A stretch of 64,000 nt of DNA from Labrys sp. KNU-23 (GTDB lineage: Bacteria; Pseudomonadota; Alphaproteobacteria; Rhizobiales; Labraceae). The stretch is taken from NCBI RefSeq assembly GCF_008330945.1, contig NZ_CP043488.1, forward strand, positions 1,116,001-1,180,000. The letters are read 5' to 3'. Each line of letters starts with the position of its first letter. Positions within the stretch are counted from its first letter, which is position 1. This document shows, in pieces, positions 1 to 8,389 of the stretch. A program made the position numbers and the translations under genes. The notes under the pieces were generated by a model. The model was not told the DNA's origin, did no database searches, and saw only the letters and a program-made list of their open reading frames with translations.

Positions 1-1107
1 CGCAATGGCGGCCAGGCGCAGATCTCCTCGGGCCGGCTGAAGCGCTCGCAATGGATCGAGCGCTGGGGCGTCGATGTCGCCAGGAAGCTCCACGGCGAGA
101 TCGCCGATGCCTTCGAGCTGTTCCGCGCGTTGATCCGCGAGCCCGAGATCGACTGCGAGCCCCAGGATGGCGGCCATCTCTACATTGCTCATCGCGACAA
201 GATGCTGCCGGCCCTGGAGAAGGAGACTCGGCTCCTGAACGAGGTGTTCGGCTATCAGGCCCGCATGGTCGGCCGCGACGAGATCCACAGCGATTTCGTG
301 CGCGACGCCGAGGCCAAGGGCGCCATGTACGAGCCCGACGGCATCGGCATCCATGCCGCCAAGCTCGCCTTCGGCTATCTGAAGCTGGCACGCAAGCTCG
401 GCGCCAGGGTGCATGTGTCGAGCCCCGTCTTCGGTTGCGAGTTCAAGAACGGCGTCCATCATCTGCGGACGCCGGGCGGCACCGTGCGCGCCCGCGCCGT
501 CTGCATCGCCACGGCCGGCTACACTTCGCCCGGCCTGCACGCGCTGACACGGCACCGGCTGATGCCGATCCTGTCCAATTCAGTCGTCACCCGCCCCCTC
601 ACCGACGAGGAGCGCACGGCGCTGAACTTCAAGGCGCGCATCCCCCTGACCGACACACGCACCTTGCGCCACTACTACCGTATGCTGCCGGATGGCCGCG
701 TGCAGATCGGCAGCCGCAGCGCCATCACCGGCGGCGACGCGGCCAATCCCAAGCATCTCAACCTGCTGCTCGAAGGGCTCTACCGGAAGTTCCCGATCCT
801 GCGCGGCATCGAGATCGACTATTCCTGGTGGGGCTGGGTCGATGTCAGCCACGACATGATGCCGCGCATCTTCCGCCCCGACCCGGCCCAGCCGCTGTTC
901 TACGCCATGGGCTATGGCGGCAACGGCGTCATGTACTCGGCGCAGGCCGGCCGCCGCATGGCCCAGATGGTCGCCGGCAAGGGCGGCGGCCTCGATTTGC
1001 CGATCTTCACCTCACCGCTGCCGAGCCACGGGCTGCTGACGCCGTTCAGGCGCCTGGGACAGTGGGGCATGTACCGCTGGTACTACCTCAAGGATGAGAT
1101 CTTCTAG
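1..1107 (+). CDS. FAD-dependent amine oxidoreductase (DAO family), 5' end cut off
   Basis: The reading frame is open from base 1 to the TAG at 1105-1107, so the start and the N-terminal GxGxxG dinucleotide-binding fold lie outside the window. The first visible residues, RNGGQ, are the conserved motif that follows the FAD-binding region in DAO-fold amine oxidases. The C-terminal stretch GYGGNGVMYS closes the FAD site. The family includes TauY (taurine dehydrogenase large subunit), PuuB and FAD oxidases of N-methylated aminoethylphosphonate. Its place 111 bp upstream of xsc and in line with phnX suggests it makes sulfoacetaldehyde, phosphonoacetaldehyde or both from the corresponding amine; that is inference. 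The family call is firm and the substrate is open. Confidence 0.8.
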   Translation, partial: RNGGQAQISSGRLKRSQWIERWGVDVARKLHGEIADAFELFRALIREPEIDCEPQDGGHLYIAHRDKMLPALEKETRLLNEVFGYQARMVGRDEIHSDFVRDAEAKGAMYEPDGIGIHAAKLAFGYLKLARKLGARVHVSSPVFGCEFKNGVHHLRTPGGTVRARAVCIATAGYTSPGLHALTRHRLMPILSNSVVTRPLTDEERTALNFKARIPLTDTRTLRHYYRMLPDGRVQIGSRSAITGGDAANPKHLNLLLEGLYRKFPILRGIEIDYSWWGWVDVSHDMMPRIFRPDPAQPLFYAMGYGGNGVMYSAQAGRRMAQMVAGKGGGLDLPIFTSPLPSHGLLTPFRRLGQWGMYRWYYLKDEIF

Positions 1108-1123
1108 AGTGCCTACCGATCAA

Positions 1124-1142
1124 ATTGGTTTTGAAAACCAAT
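1124..1142. promoter_or_regulatory. Perfect 9-1-9 palindrome in the xsc leader
   Basis: ATTGGTTTT-G-AAAACCAAT is a perfect inverted repeat with 9-bp arms and one central base, 17 bp after the stop of the oxidoreductase and about 76 bp before the xsc start. There is no following T-run, so an operator is more likely than an intrinsic terminator. I saw no second copy in the window, and the binding protein is unknown. Confidence 0.45.
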
Positions 1143-1218
1143 ACATCTCTTTGAAATCACGATTGAATATCACTCCACTCTCTCAGCGCCGAATGGCCCC
1201 TTCGAAAGGAACCACACC

Positions 1219-2994
1219 ATGAAAATGACCACGGAAGAAGCCTTCGTCAAAGTCCTCCAGATGCATGGCATCGAGCATGCCTTCGGCATCATCGGCTCCG
1301 CGATGATGCCGGTTTCGGACCTGTTCCCCAAGGCGGGCGTGAAGTTCTGGGACTGCGCTCACGAGACCAATGCCGGCATGATGGCCGACGGCTTCAGCCG
1401 CGCCACCGGCACCATGGCCATGGCGATCGGCCAGAACGGACCGGGCGTCACCGGCTTCATCACCGCCATGAAGACGGCCTATTGGAACCATACCCCGCTC
1501 CTGATGGTCACCCCGCAGGCGGCCAACAAGACCATCGGCCAGGGCGGCTTCCAGGAAGTCGACCAGATGGCGATGTTCGAGGAGATGGTGTGCTATCAGG
1601 AAGAGGTGCGCGATCCCTCGCGCATTCCCGAAGTGCTGAACCGGGTGATCGAGAAGGCCTGGCGCGGCTGCGCCCCGGCACAGATCAACATTCCCCGCGA
1701 CTTCTGGACCCAGGTGATCGACGTCGATTTGCCGGCGATCGTCCGCTTCGAGCGCCCGGCCGGCGGGCCGCAGGCGATCACCCAGGCCGCCAAGCTCCTG
1801 TCCGAGGCCAAGTTCCCGGTGATCCTCAATGGCGCCGGCGTCGTCATCGGCAACGCCATCGGCGAATCCATGGCGCTGGCCGAACGGCTCGACGCGCCAG
1901 TGTGCTGCGGCTATCAGCACAATGACGCCTTCCCCGGCAGCCATCGCCTCGCCGTCGGGCCGCTCGGCTATAATGGCTCCAAGGCCGCGATGGAACTGAT
2001 CGCCAAGGCCGACGTGGTGCTGGCACTCGGCACCCGCCTCAATCCGTTCTCGACCCTGCCGGGCTACGGCATCGACTATTGGCCCAAGCAGGCTTCGATC
2101 ATCCAGGTCGACATCAACGCCGATCGCATCGGCCTCACCAAGAAGGTCTCGGTCGGCATTTGCGGCGACGCCAGGCAGGTGGCGGGCCAGATTCTGGCAC
2201 AATTGTCGCCGGCGGCCGGCGACACCGGCCGCCAGGAGCGCGTGGCGACCATTCACCAGACCCGTTCGGCCTGGCTGCAGCAGCTCTCCTCGATGGACCA
2301 CGAGGACGACGATCCCGGCACGGAGTGGAACGACGGTGCCCGCCGGCGGGAACCCAACCGCATGTCGCCCCGCCAAGCCTGGCGCGCCATCCAGGTCGCG
2401 CTGCCGAAAGAGGCGATCATCTCCACCGACATCGGCAACAATTGCGCGATCGGCAATGCCTATCCGAGCTTCGAGCAGGGCCGCAAATATCTGGCGCCCG
2501 GCATGTTCGGCCCCTGCGGCTATGGCTTCCCTTCCATCGTCGGCGCCAAGATCGGCTGCCCCGACACGCCGGTGGTGGGCTTTGCCGGCGACGGCGCCTT
2601 CGGCATCTCGATGAACGAGATGGGCGCAATCGGCCGCGAGGGCTGGCCGGCCATCACCATGGTGATCTTCCGCAACTACCAATGGGGCGCGGAAAAGCGC
2701 AACACCACGCTGTGGTACGCCAACAACTTCGTCGGCACCGAGCTCAACCCCAATCTCAGCTACGCCAAGGTGGCCGAGGGTTGCGGGCTCAAGGGCGTCA
2801 GCGTCGACACGCCGGCCGGCCTGACCGAGGCTCTCGCCAGGGCGCTCGACGATCAGGCCAGGGGCGTAACCACCTTCGTCGAGGTCGTGCTCAACCAGGA
2901 GCTGGGCGAACCCTTCCGGCGCGACGCCATGAAGAAGCCCGTGCCGGTCGCCGGCATCGACCGCGCCGACATGCGGCCTCAGCAGCGCGCCTGA
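1219..2994 (+). CDS. xsc: Sulfoacetaldehyde acetyltransferase
   Basis: This ThDP-dependent cytoplasmic enzyme converts sulfoacetaldehyde and phosphate into acetyl-phosphate and sulfite, the desulfonating step of taurine and related C2-sulfonate breakdown. The 591-residue protein has the usual family length and the acetolactate-synthase-like three-domain layout. The N-terminal catalytic Glu lies in the CAHETNAG region, the ThDP motif starts at GDGAFG and its Asn follows in VIFRNYQWG. SD AAAGGAA precedes ATG at 1219. Placement directly before an anion exporter and pta matches known xsc-tauZ-pta order, which separates it from ordinary acetolactate synthases. A 9-1-9 palindrome in the leader is a candidate control site. 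Confidence 0.95.
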   Translation: MKMTTEEAFVKVLQMHGIEHAFGIIGSAMMPVSDLFPKAGVKFWDCAHETNAGMMADGFSRATGTMAMAIGQNGPGVTGFITAMKTAYWNHTPLLMVTPQAANKTIGQGGFQEVDQMAMFEEMVCYQEEVRDPSRIPEVLNRVIEKAWRGCAPAQINIPRDFWTQVIDVDLPAIVRFERPAGGPQAITQAAKLLSEAKFPVILNGAGVVIGNAIGESMALAERLDAPVCCGYQHNDAFPGSHRLAVGPLGYNGSKAAMELIAKADVVLALGTRLNPFSTLPGYGIDYWPKQASIIQVDINADRIGLTKKVSVGICGDARQVAGQILAQLSPAAGDTGRQERVATIHQTRSAWLQQLSSMDHEDDDPGTEWNDGARRREPNRMSPRQAWRAIQVALPKEAIISTDIGNNCAIGNAYPSFEQGRKYLAPGMFGPCGYGFPSIVGAKIGCPDTPVVGFAGDGAFGISMNEMGAIGREGWPAITMVIFRNYQWGAEKRNTTLWYANNFVGTELNPNLSYAKVAEGCGLKGVSVDTPAGLTEALARALDDQARGVTTFVEVVLNQELGEPFRRDAMKKPVPVAGIDRADMRPQQRA

Positions 2995-3070
2995 CCGGCC
3001 GCGGCCTGCCCGAAGCCGGGCAGGTCTTTCGCGCCGCACGCCAGTTCCCGATCTCACAGGAAACGCGCCC

Positions 3071-4108
3071 ATGACGACCTCAGCCGTAACGCCGAGCCGG
3101 TTCGGAGGGTTTCCCTCGGCGGCAGCCCGCTATTGGCCGGGCGTGGCGGTGACCGGTGCCACCGCCATCGCCGCCCAATTCCTGTCCGACCATTACGGTG
3201 CACCCGCCATGCTGATGGCGCTGCTGCTTGGCATCGCCCTGCATTTCCTGTCGGAGGAAGGGCGCTGCGTTCCCGGCATCGACCTCTGCGCCAGGAAGGT
3301 GCTTCGCCTCGGCGTGGCCCTGCTCGGCATGCGCATCAGCGTCGACCTGCTGATCGGGCTCGGCGCCGGCACCATTCTCCTCCTGGTCGCGGCCATCGCG
3401 GCCACCATCGGTTTCGGCCTGCTGACCGCCAAGGTGCTCGGCCGGGGCTGGCGGCTGGCGCTGATCACCAGCGGCTCGGTCGCGATCTGCGGCGCCTCCG
3501 CCGCCATGGCGATTGCGGCCGTGCTGCCCAAAAACGAGTTCTCCGAGCGCAATCTGATCTTCACGGTGCTCTCGGTCACCGTGCTCAGCACCATCGCCAT
3601 GATCGTATACCCGATCCTCGCCCATGCGATCGGACTGGATGCGCGCGCCACGGGCATCTTCTTCGGCGGCACCATCCACGACGTCGCCCAGGTGGTCGGC
3701 GCCGGCTTTTCCGTCTCGCCCGAGGCCGGAGAGGCCGCCACGCTGGTCAAGCTCATCCGCGTCGCCATGCTGGCACCGGTGGTGCTGGTCTATTCGCTGG
3801 CGACCCGCAACATCTCCGGCCCGGACGATGCTGCCGGCCGCCCGCCCCTGCTGCCTGGCTTCGTCATCGCCTTCCTCATCCTGGCCGCGATCAATTCATT
3901 CGGCCTGATCCCGCAGGTGGTCGCTGACGCCGGCTCGGAAGTCTCGCGCTGGGCCTTGCTGGCCGGCATCGTCTCGGTCGGCATGAAGACGGCGCTACGC
4001 CGGGTGCTCGACGTCGGCGGCGACGCGGTCGCCCTCATCGTCGCCGAGACCGCCTTCCTCGCCCTCTTCATCCTCGCCGGCATGTATCTTCTGGGGCATG
4101 TGTCATGA
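3071..4108 (+). CDS. YeiH/UPF0324-family membrane protein, probable sulfite/sulfate exporter
   Basis: A 345-residue polytopic membrane protein with about ten hydrophobic segments belonging to the YeiH/YadS family (Cons_hypoth698). The glycine-rich GGTIHDVAQV segment near residue 200 is typical of that family. No enzymatic motif is present. In taurine-degradation operons the slot between xsc and pta is usually held by TauZ, a DUF81-type exporter that removes sulfite or sulfate; here an unrelated exporter family holds the same slot, so the job is inferred to be the same. SD AGGA precedes ATG 3071, and its TGA overlaps the pta start as ATGA. Confidence 0.8.
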   Translation: MTTSAVTPSRFGGFPSAAARYWPGVAVTGATAIAAQFLSDHYGAPAMLMALLLGIALHFLSEEGRCVPGIDLCARKVLRLGVALLGMRISVDLLIGLGAGTILLLVAAIAATIGFGLLTAKVLGRGWRLALITSGSVAICGASAAMAIAAVLPKNEFSERNLIFTVLSVTVLSTIAMIVYPILAHAIGLDARATGIFFGGTIHDVAQVVGAGFSVSPEAGEAATLVKLIRVAMLAPVVLVYSLATRNISGPDDAAGRPPLLPGFVIAFLILAAINSFGLIPQVVADAGSEVSRWALLAGIVSVGMKTALRRVLDVGGDAVALIVAETAFLALFILAGMYLLGHVS

Positions 4109-5109
4109 AACCGCTCGACCGCATCATCGCCGCGGCCAAGGCCGCACCCAGGCGTATCGTCCTTGCCGAGGGCGAGGACCCGCGCATCGTCGAGGCGGCT
4201 TTGCGGGCCAGCCGCGACGGCATTGCCCAGATCATCCTCGTCGGTAGCGATGCCGTCATCGGGGAGCGCCTGCGCGAGGCCGGTGCGACGACCGGTGCGA
4301 TCCGCATCGAGGACCCGGCCACCTCGCCGCTCGCCCCTCGCCTGGCCGCCGCCTATCACCGGCTGCGCCAGTCCAAGGGTGTCGACGCCCATGCCGCCGC
4401 CGAGGCGCTGCGCTCGCCCCTGACCTTCGCCGCCATGATGGTGCGCGAAGGCGAGGCGGACGGCACGGTGGGCGGCGCCGTGGCGACCACCGCCGATACG
4501 GTGCGCGCGGCGCTGCAATGCATCGGCCGGGCGCCCGGTGCCGCCCTGGTCTCCAGCTTCTTCCTGATGATGCTGTGCCAACCCCATCATGTGAAGAAGG
4601 GCGCCTTCCTGTTTGCTGATTGCGGCCTCGTCATCGATCCCGATGCCGCCGAGCTGGCCGACATAGCTCGCGTCTCCGCCCGCTCCTACCAGGCGCTGGC
4701 CGGCGTCTCGGCCAAGGTGGCGATGCTATCCTTCTCCACGGTCGGCAGCGCGGCGCATGAGCGGGTCTCCAAGGTGGTGGAGGCGACACGGCTTGCACAG
4801 GCCGCCGACCCCGATCTTGCCATCGACGGAGAGCTGCAGTTCGACAGTGCCTTCGTCGAGGCGGTGAGCGCCGCCAAGGCACCGAACTCGCCCCTGCATG
4901 GCGGCGCCAACGTCTTCATCTTCCCCAATCTCGACGCCTCCAACATCGGCTACAAGATCGCCCAGCGCATCGGCGGGGCAACGGCCATCGGGCCGATCCT
5001 GCAGGGGCTGGCCAGGCCCGCCAACGACCTCTCGCGCGGCTGCAGCGCCGAGGATGCCTACCACATGATCGCGGTCACCACGCTCCAGGCTGGCGCCGCC
5101 ACACACTGA
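4105..5109 (+). CDS. pta: Phosphate acetyltransferase
   Basis: A 334-residue single-domain PTA_PTB protein, the short class I form lacking the N-terminal DRTGG/regulatory region of enteric Pta. It interconverts acetyl-phosphate and acetyl-CoA in the cytoplasm. The conserved C-terminal stretch HGGANVFIFPNLDASNIGYK is present with the following GPILQGL. Its start overlaps the exporter stop (ATGA), so translation is coupled. In this operon it converts the acetyl-phosphate released by Xsc into acetyl-CoA without spending ATP. A phosphate butyryltransferase reading is unlikely given the context. Confidence 0.93.
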   Translation: MKPLDRIIAAAKAAPRRIVLAEGEDPRIVEAALRASRDGIAQIILVGSDAVIGERLREAGATTGAIRIEDPATSPLAPRLAAAYHRLRQSKGVDAHAAAEALRSPLTFAAMMVREGEADGTVGGAVATTADTVRAALQCIGRAPGAALVSSFFLMMLCQPHHVKKGAFLFADCGLVIDPDAAELADIARVSARSYQALAGVSAKVAMLSFSTVGSAAHERVSKVVEATRLAQAADPDLAIDGELQFDSAFVEAVSAAKAPNSPLHGGANVFIFPNLDASNIGYKIAQRIGGATAIGPILQGLARPANDLSRGCSAEDAYHMIAVTTLQAGAATH

Positions 5110-5136
5110 CAACGCCCTTTCCGGAGGAGGGAAGCC

Positions 5137-5952
5137 ATGGATCATCTCAAGGCCGTCGTCTTCGACTGGGCCGGCACGCTCGTCGATTTCGGCTCCTTCG
5201 CGCCGATGGGCGTGTTCGTGGAAGCCTTCGCCCGCTTCGGTGTCGAGGTGAGCATCGCCGAGGCTCGCGAGCCGATGGGCCGGCCGAAATGGGACCATGT
5301 CGAAGCCATGCTGGCACAGCCCAGGATCCGTTCGGCCTGGGCCGGCGTTCGCGGCCGCGACCCGACCCGGGAGGATATCCAGGCCGTCTACGACGTATTC
5401 GTGCCCCTCAACGAGGAGGTCGTCGTCAACTATGCCGATCTCGTGCCCGGCACCGCCGCAATGGCACGAGCCCTGCGCGATCGCGGCCTCAAGATCGGAT
5501 CGACCACCGGCTACACCCGCTCGATCATCGAGCGCGTGCTGCCGCTCGCCAAGGCCCAGGGCTTCGAGCCCGACAATCTCGTCTGCGCCGGCGACCTGCC
5601 GCAAGGCCGGCCGACGCCGATGAACATGTATAAGTGTTTCCTCGATCTCGATGTCTGGCCGGCCCATGCCGTGATCAAGGTCGACGATACCGGCGTCGGC
5701 ATCGACGAGGGGCGCGAAGCCGGCTGCTGGACGGTCGGCGTCTGCCTGAGCGGCAACGAGGCCGGCGTGCGCGTGGACGAACTCGCCAGGATGACCGGAC
5801 CCGACAGACAGGTCCTGCGCGACAAAGCCTCCAAGGTGCTACGGCGCCATCGCCCCGACTACATCATCGACACAGTCGCCGACCTGCCGCACCTTGTCGA
5901 TCTCATCGAGGGCCGCCTGGCGCGAGGCGAGCGCCCCGGAGCAAGGCCATAA
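5137..5952 (+). CDS. phnX: Phosphonoacetaldehyde hydrolase (phosphonatase)
   Basis: This 271-residue HAD-superfamily enzyme cleaves phosphonoacetaldehyde to acetaldehyde and phosphate. The nucleophile Asp is D10 in VVFDWAGT, and the Schiff-base Lys of the cap domain is K51 in MGRPKWDHV, which separates phosphonatases from other HAD hydrolases. The loop KVDDTGVGIDEG supplies the Mg-binding acidic pair. SD GGAGGAGGG precedes ATG 5137, 27 bp after pta. No phnW transaminase is visible, so phosphonoacetaldehyde must come from elsewhere, possibly from the FAD oxidoreductase at the left edge. Its position among sulfonate genes is unusual. Confidence 0.94.
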   Translation: MDHLKAVVFDWAGTLVDFGSFAPMGVFVEAFARFGVEVSIAEAREPMGRPKWDHVEAMLAQPRIRSAWAGVRGRDPTREDIQAVYDVFVPLNEEVVVNYADLVPGTAAMARALRDRGLKIGSTTGYTRSIIERVLPLAKAQGFEPDNLVCAGDLPQGRPTPMNMYKCFLDLDVWPAHAVIKVDDTGVGIDEGREAGCWTVGVCLSGNEAGVRVDELARMTGPDRQVLRDKASKVLRRHRPDYIIDTVADLPHLVDLIEGRLARGERPGARP

Positions 5953-6016
5953 GGCGGGATGACGGCGGCCTGCAGACGCAGGCCCACACAGCGCATGAAA
6001 TCCATGGGAGATGAGC

Positions 6017-7231
6017 ATGATCAGCCGACGCAACGTCCTGAAACTGGGCGGTACGACCGCCGCTGCCCTGGCTGGCGGGTTCGTCCTGCCATCCCTGCCC
6101 GCGCGAGCGGACGAGACCATCACGCTGCCCTTTGCCAATGGCGAACGACCCTTGGTGAAATATCCCGGCAAGCGGGCCCTGATCCGGCTGACCGAGCGCC
6201 CGCCACAGCTCGAAACGCCCTTCGGGGTCTTCAACGAAGGCATCCTCACGCCGAACGATGCCTTCTTCGTGCGCTACCATCTGTCCGACATCCCGCTCGA
6301 GATCGACCCGCAGGCCTATCGGATCGAGGTCAAGGGCCTGGTCAAGACGCCCTTGTCCCTGTCGCTGGGCGACCTGAGGAGCTATGAGCCCGTCGAACTG
6401 GTGGCCGCCCATCAATGCTCGGGCAACAGCCGCGGCTTCATCGAGCCGCGCGTCGCCGGCGGCCAGCTCGCCAACGGCGCCATGGGCAATGCCAAATGGA
6501 AGGGCGTTCCCCTCAGGGCCATCCTCGACAAGGCCGGCGTGCAGCCGGGCGCCGTGCAGGTGTCGTTCGGCGGACTGGACGGCCCGGCCGCGCCCGACAC
6601 GCCCGATTTCGTCAAGGCCCTCGACATCGACCATGCCCGCGATGGCGAGGTGATGGTGGCCTATGCCATGAACGGCGAAGACCTGCCCTGGCTGAACGGC
6701 TTTCCGGTGCGCCTGGTCGTACCGGGCTGGTACGGCACCTACTGGCTCAAGCACCTCAACGAAATCACCGTGCTCGACAAGCCGTTCGAGGGCTTCTGGA
6801 TGAAATCCGCCTATCGGATCCCCGACAATGACTGTGCCTGCACCGAGCCCGGCAAGGCGCCGGACAAGACGGTGCCCATCAACCGTTTCAACGTACGCTC
6901 CTTCATCACCAGCGTGCTCGATGGCGAGAAGGTGTCGGCCGGCGTCCCCATCAAGCTTCGCGGCTTTGCCTTCGACGGCGGCTCCGGGATCAAGCAGGTG
7001 TCCGTCTCCACCGACGGCGGCGCCACCTGGCTACCGACTCGCCTCGGCGAGGACCTCGGCAAATATTCGTTCCGGGAATGGACCGCCGACATCAAGCTCG
7101 ACAAGGGTAGCCATGTGCTCAAGGTGCGAGCCATCGGCAATGACGGCAAGGCCCAGCCCGACAAGCCCCTGTGGAACCCGGCCGGCTATATGCGCAATTG
7201 CGTCGAAGCCACCAAAGTCACCGCAGCATGA
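6017..7231 (+). CDS. sorA: Molybdopterin sulfite dehydrogenase, catalytic subunit
   Basis: A 404-residue Tat-exported molybdoenzyme of the sulfite oxidase family that oxidises sulfite to sulfate in the periplasm and passes electrons to SorB. The twin-arginine signal is SRRNVLKLGG at residues 3-12, cleaved near ARA. The Mo-ligating Cys is C134 in HQCSGNSRG. The C-terminal third is the dimerisation domain. I chose ATG 6017 over ATG 6011 because GGGAG ends at 6010: it abuts the first ATG but lies 6 nt from the second. It follows phnX by 64 bp and would detoxify the sulfite made by Xsc. SoxC is an alternative, but no sox genes are present. Confidence 0.92.
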   Translation: MISRRNVLKLGGTTAAALAGGFVLPSLPARADETITLPFANGERPLVKYPGKRALIRLTERPPQLETPFGVFNEGILTPNDAFFVRYHLSDIPLEIDPQAYRIEVKGLVKTPLSLSLGDLRSYEPVELVAAHQCSGNSRGFIEPRVAGGQLANGAMGNAKWKGVPLRAILDKAGVQPGAVQVSFGGLDGPAAPDTPDFVKALDIDHARDGEVMVAYAMNGEDLPWLNGFPVRLVVPGWYGTYWLKHLNEITVLDKPFEGFWMKSAYRIPDNDCACTEPGKAPDKTVPINRFNVRSFITSVLDGEKVSAGVPIKLRGFAFDGGSGIKQVSVSTDGGATWLPTRLGEDLGKYSFREWTADIKLDKGSHVLKVRAIGNDGKAQPDKPLWNPAGYMRNCVEATKVTAA

Positions 7232-7242
7232 GGAGAGCCCCG

Positions 7243-7551
7243 ATGAAGCGCATCGTCACCGCACCATTGGCAGTTGCCCTCGTCCTGCTGCCCGGCTCCC
7301 TGGCGCTCGCCCAGCCGCTGACCTACCAGCTCCCCGACGAGGCTTCCACATTCAAGGAGGGGCCGAACCTTGAAGTTGCCCAGAACAATTGCACGGCCTG
7401 TCATTCGGCGGACTATATCCGCACCCAACCGCCGAAGAAGGGACAGGTCTTCTGGGCTGCCGAAGTCAACAAGATGATCAAGACCTACAAGGCGCCGGTT
7501 GCCGACACCGACGTGAAAGCTATTATCGAATATCTTGATGCAACCTACTGA
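7243..7551 (+). CDS. sorB: Sulfite dehydrogenase cytochrome c subunit
   Basis: A 102-residue periplasmic monohaem cytochrome c. The signal peptide runs from MKRIVTAP to about ALAQ (residues 1-24), and the haem motif is C50-T-A-C-H54. It begins 11 bp after the sorA stop with SD AGGAGAG. The SorA-SorB pair is the standard heterodimer that delivers electrons from sulfite to the respiratory cytochrome pool. The short, Cys-poor remainder and the position leave little doubt. An upstream in-frame ATG at 7171 lies inside sorA and lacks a signal peptide, so it was rejected. Confidence 0.92.
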   Translation: MKRIVTAPLAVALVLLPGSLALAQPLTYQLPDEASTFKEGPNLEVAQNNCTACHSADYIRTQPPKKGQVFWAAEVNKMIKTYKAPVADTDVKAIIEYLDATY

Positions 7552-7624
7552 CTTAACGAACAAATAGGATTTGGAAGATCGATGGATGATTCCCGCTGAC
7601 ACACATTTGAGATTGGCGTCATTG

Positions 7625-8104
7625 TCAGCCTCGGCGGGCCGCCTCGATCGCCGCGACGTCGATCTTCCTCATCTCCATCATCGCCGCGAAGGCACGTTTG
7701 GCTTCGGCACCGCCAGCGGCCAGAGCGTCGGTCAGCACACGTGGCGTGATCTGCCAGGAGATGCCCCATTTGTCCTTGCACCAGCCACACGCACTTTCCT
7801 GGCCGCCATTGCCGACGATGGCATTCCAGTAACGATCGGTCTCCTCTTGATCATCCGTGGCGATCTGGAAGGAAAAAGCCTCGCTGTGCTTGAATACCGG
7901 CCCGCCATTGAGACCGAGGCAGGGAATGCCGGCAACGGTGAATTCGACCGTCAGCACATCGCCCTCCTTGCCCGACGGGTAGTCACCGGGCGCGCGACGG
8001 ACAGCATGCACCTCGCTGTCGGGAAAGGTCTCGGCATAGAAGCGGGCCGCAGCCTCGGCATCCTTGTCGTACCACACGCAGATCGTGTTCTTGGCAATCG
8101 CCAT
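7625..8104 (-). CDS. PhnB-like VOC-fold protein
   Basis: A 159-residue protein of the PhnB / 3-demethylubiquinone-methyltransferase-like VOC family (3-dmu-9_3-mt), starting MAIAKNTICVWYDKD. Typical family stretches are CLGLNGGPVFKHSEAFSFQI and WGISWQITP. The start at 8104 has SD AAAGGA; a longer frame upstream lacks family residues. Members have no agreed reaction; PhnB sits in some phosphonate operons but is not required for them. It is convergent with sorB and probably a separate unit. Confidence 0.8.
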   Translation of the reverse strand: MAIAKNTICVWYDKDAEAAARFYAETFPDSEVHAVRRAPGDYPSGKEGDVLTVEFTVAGIPCLGLNGGPVFKHSEAFSFQIATDDQEETDRYWNAIVGNGGQESACGWCKDKWGISWQITPRVLTDALAAGGAEAKRAFAAMMEMRKIDVAAIEAARRG

Positions 8105-8389
8105 TGCTTGTCCTTTCGCTTTCAAGGCCAATGGGCTTCCGCAGACAAGGCCCGGTGCTCCGTCGGCCTGAGCGCGCACCGTGATAACGGAATGCGTTCC
8201 CGTCGCTCAACGTTCCGACGGCAAAGCCCGAAAAGTCAATAAAGGTACCGGCACTGGTTGTTCGACCTGGCTGCTCACGGGGCAGAGCAACCTGAACAGG
8301 AGGGGGAGCAAGGGCGGCTCGATAAGGACGGCAGCCCGCTCCGGACCATTTTGCGTAGATGAGTAGAGGCCGAGGCTACCGGAATTCCC

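Noticed and set aside
1183-3072. 629-codon minus-strand open frame opposite xsc
   Set aside because: It is the antisense of a clearly recognisable xsc in high-GC DNA, has low-complexity Gly/Ala/Arg/Asp-rich sequence and matches no family.
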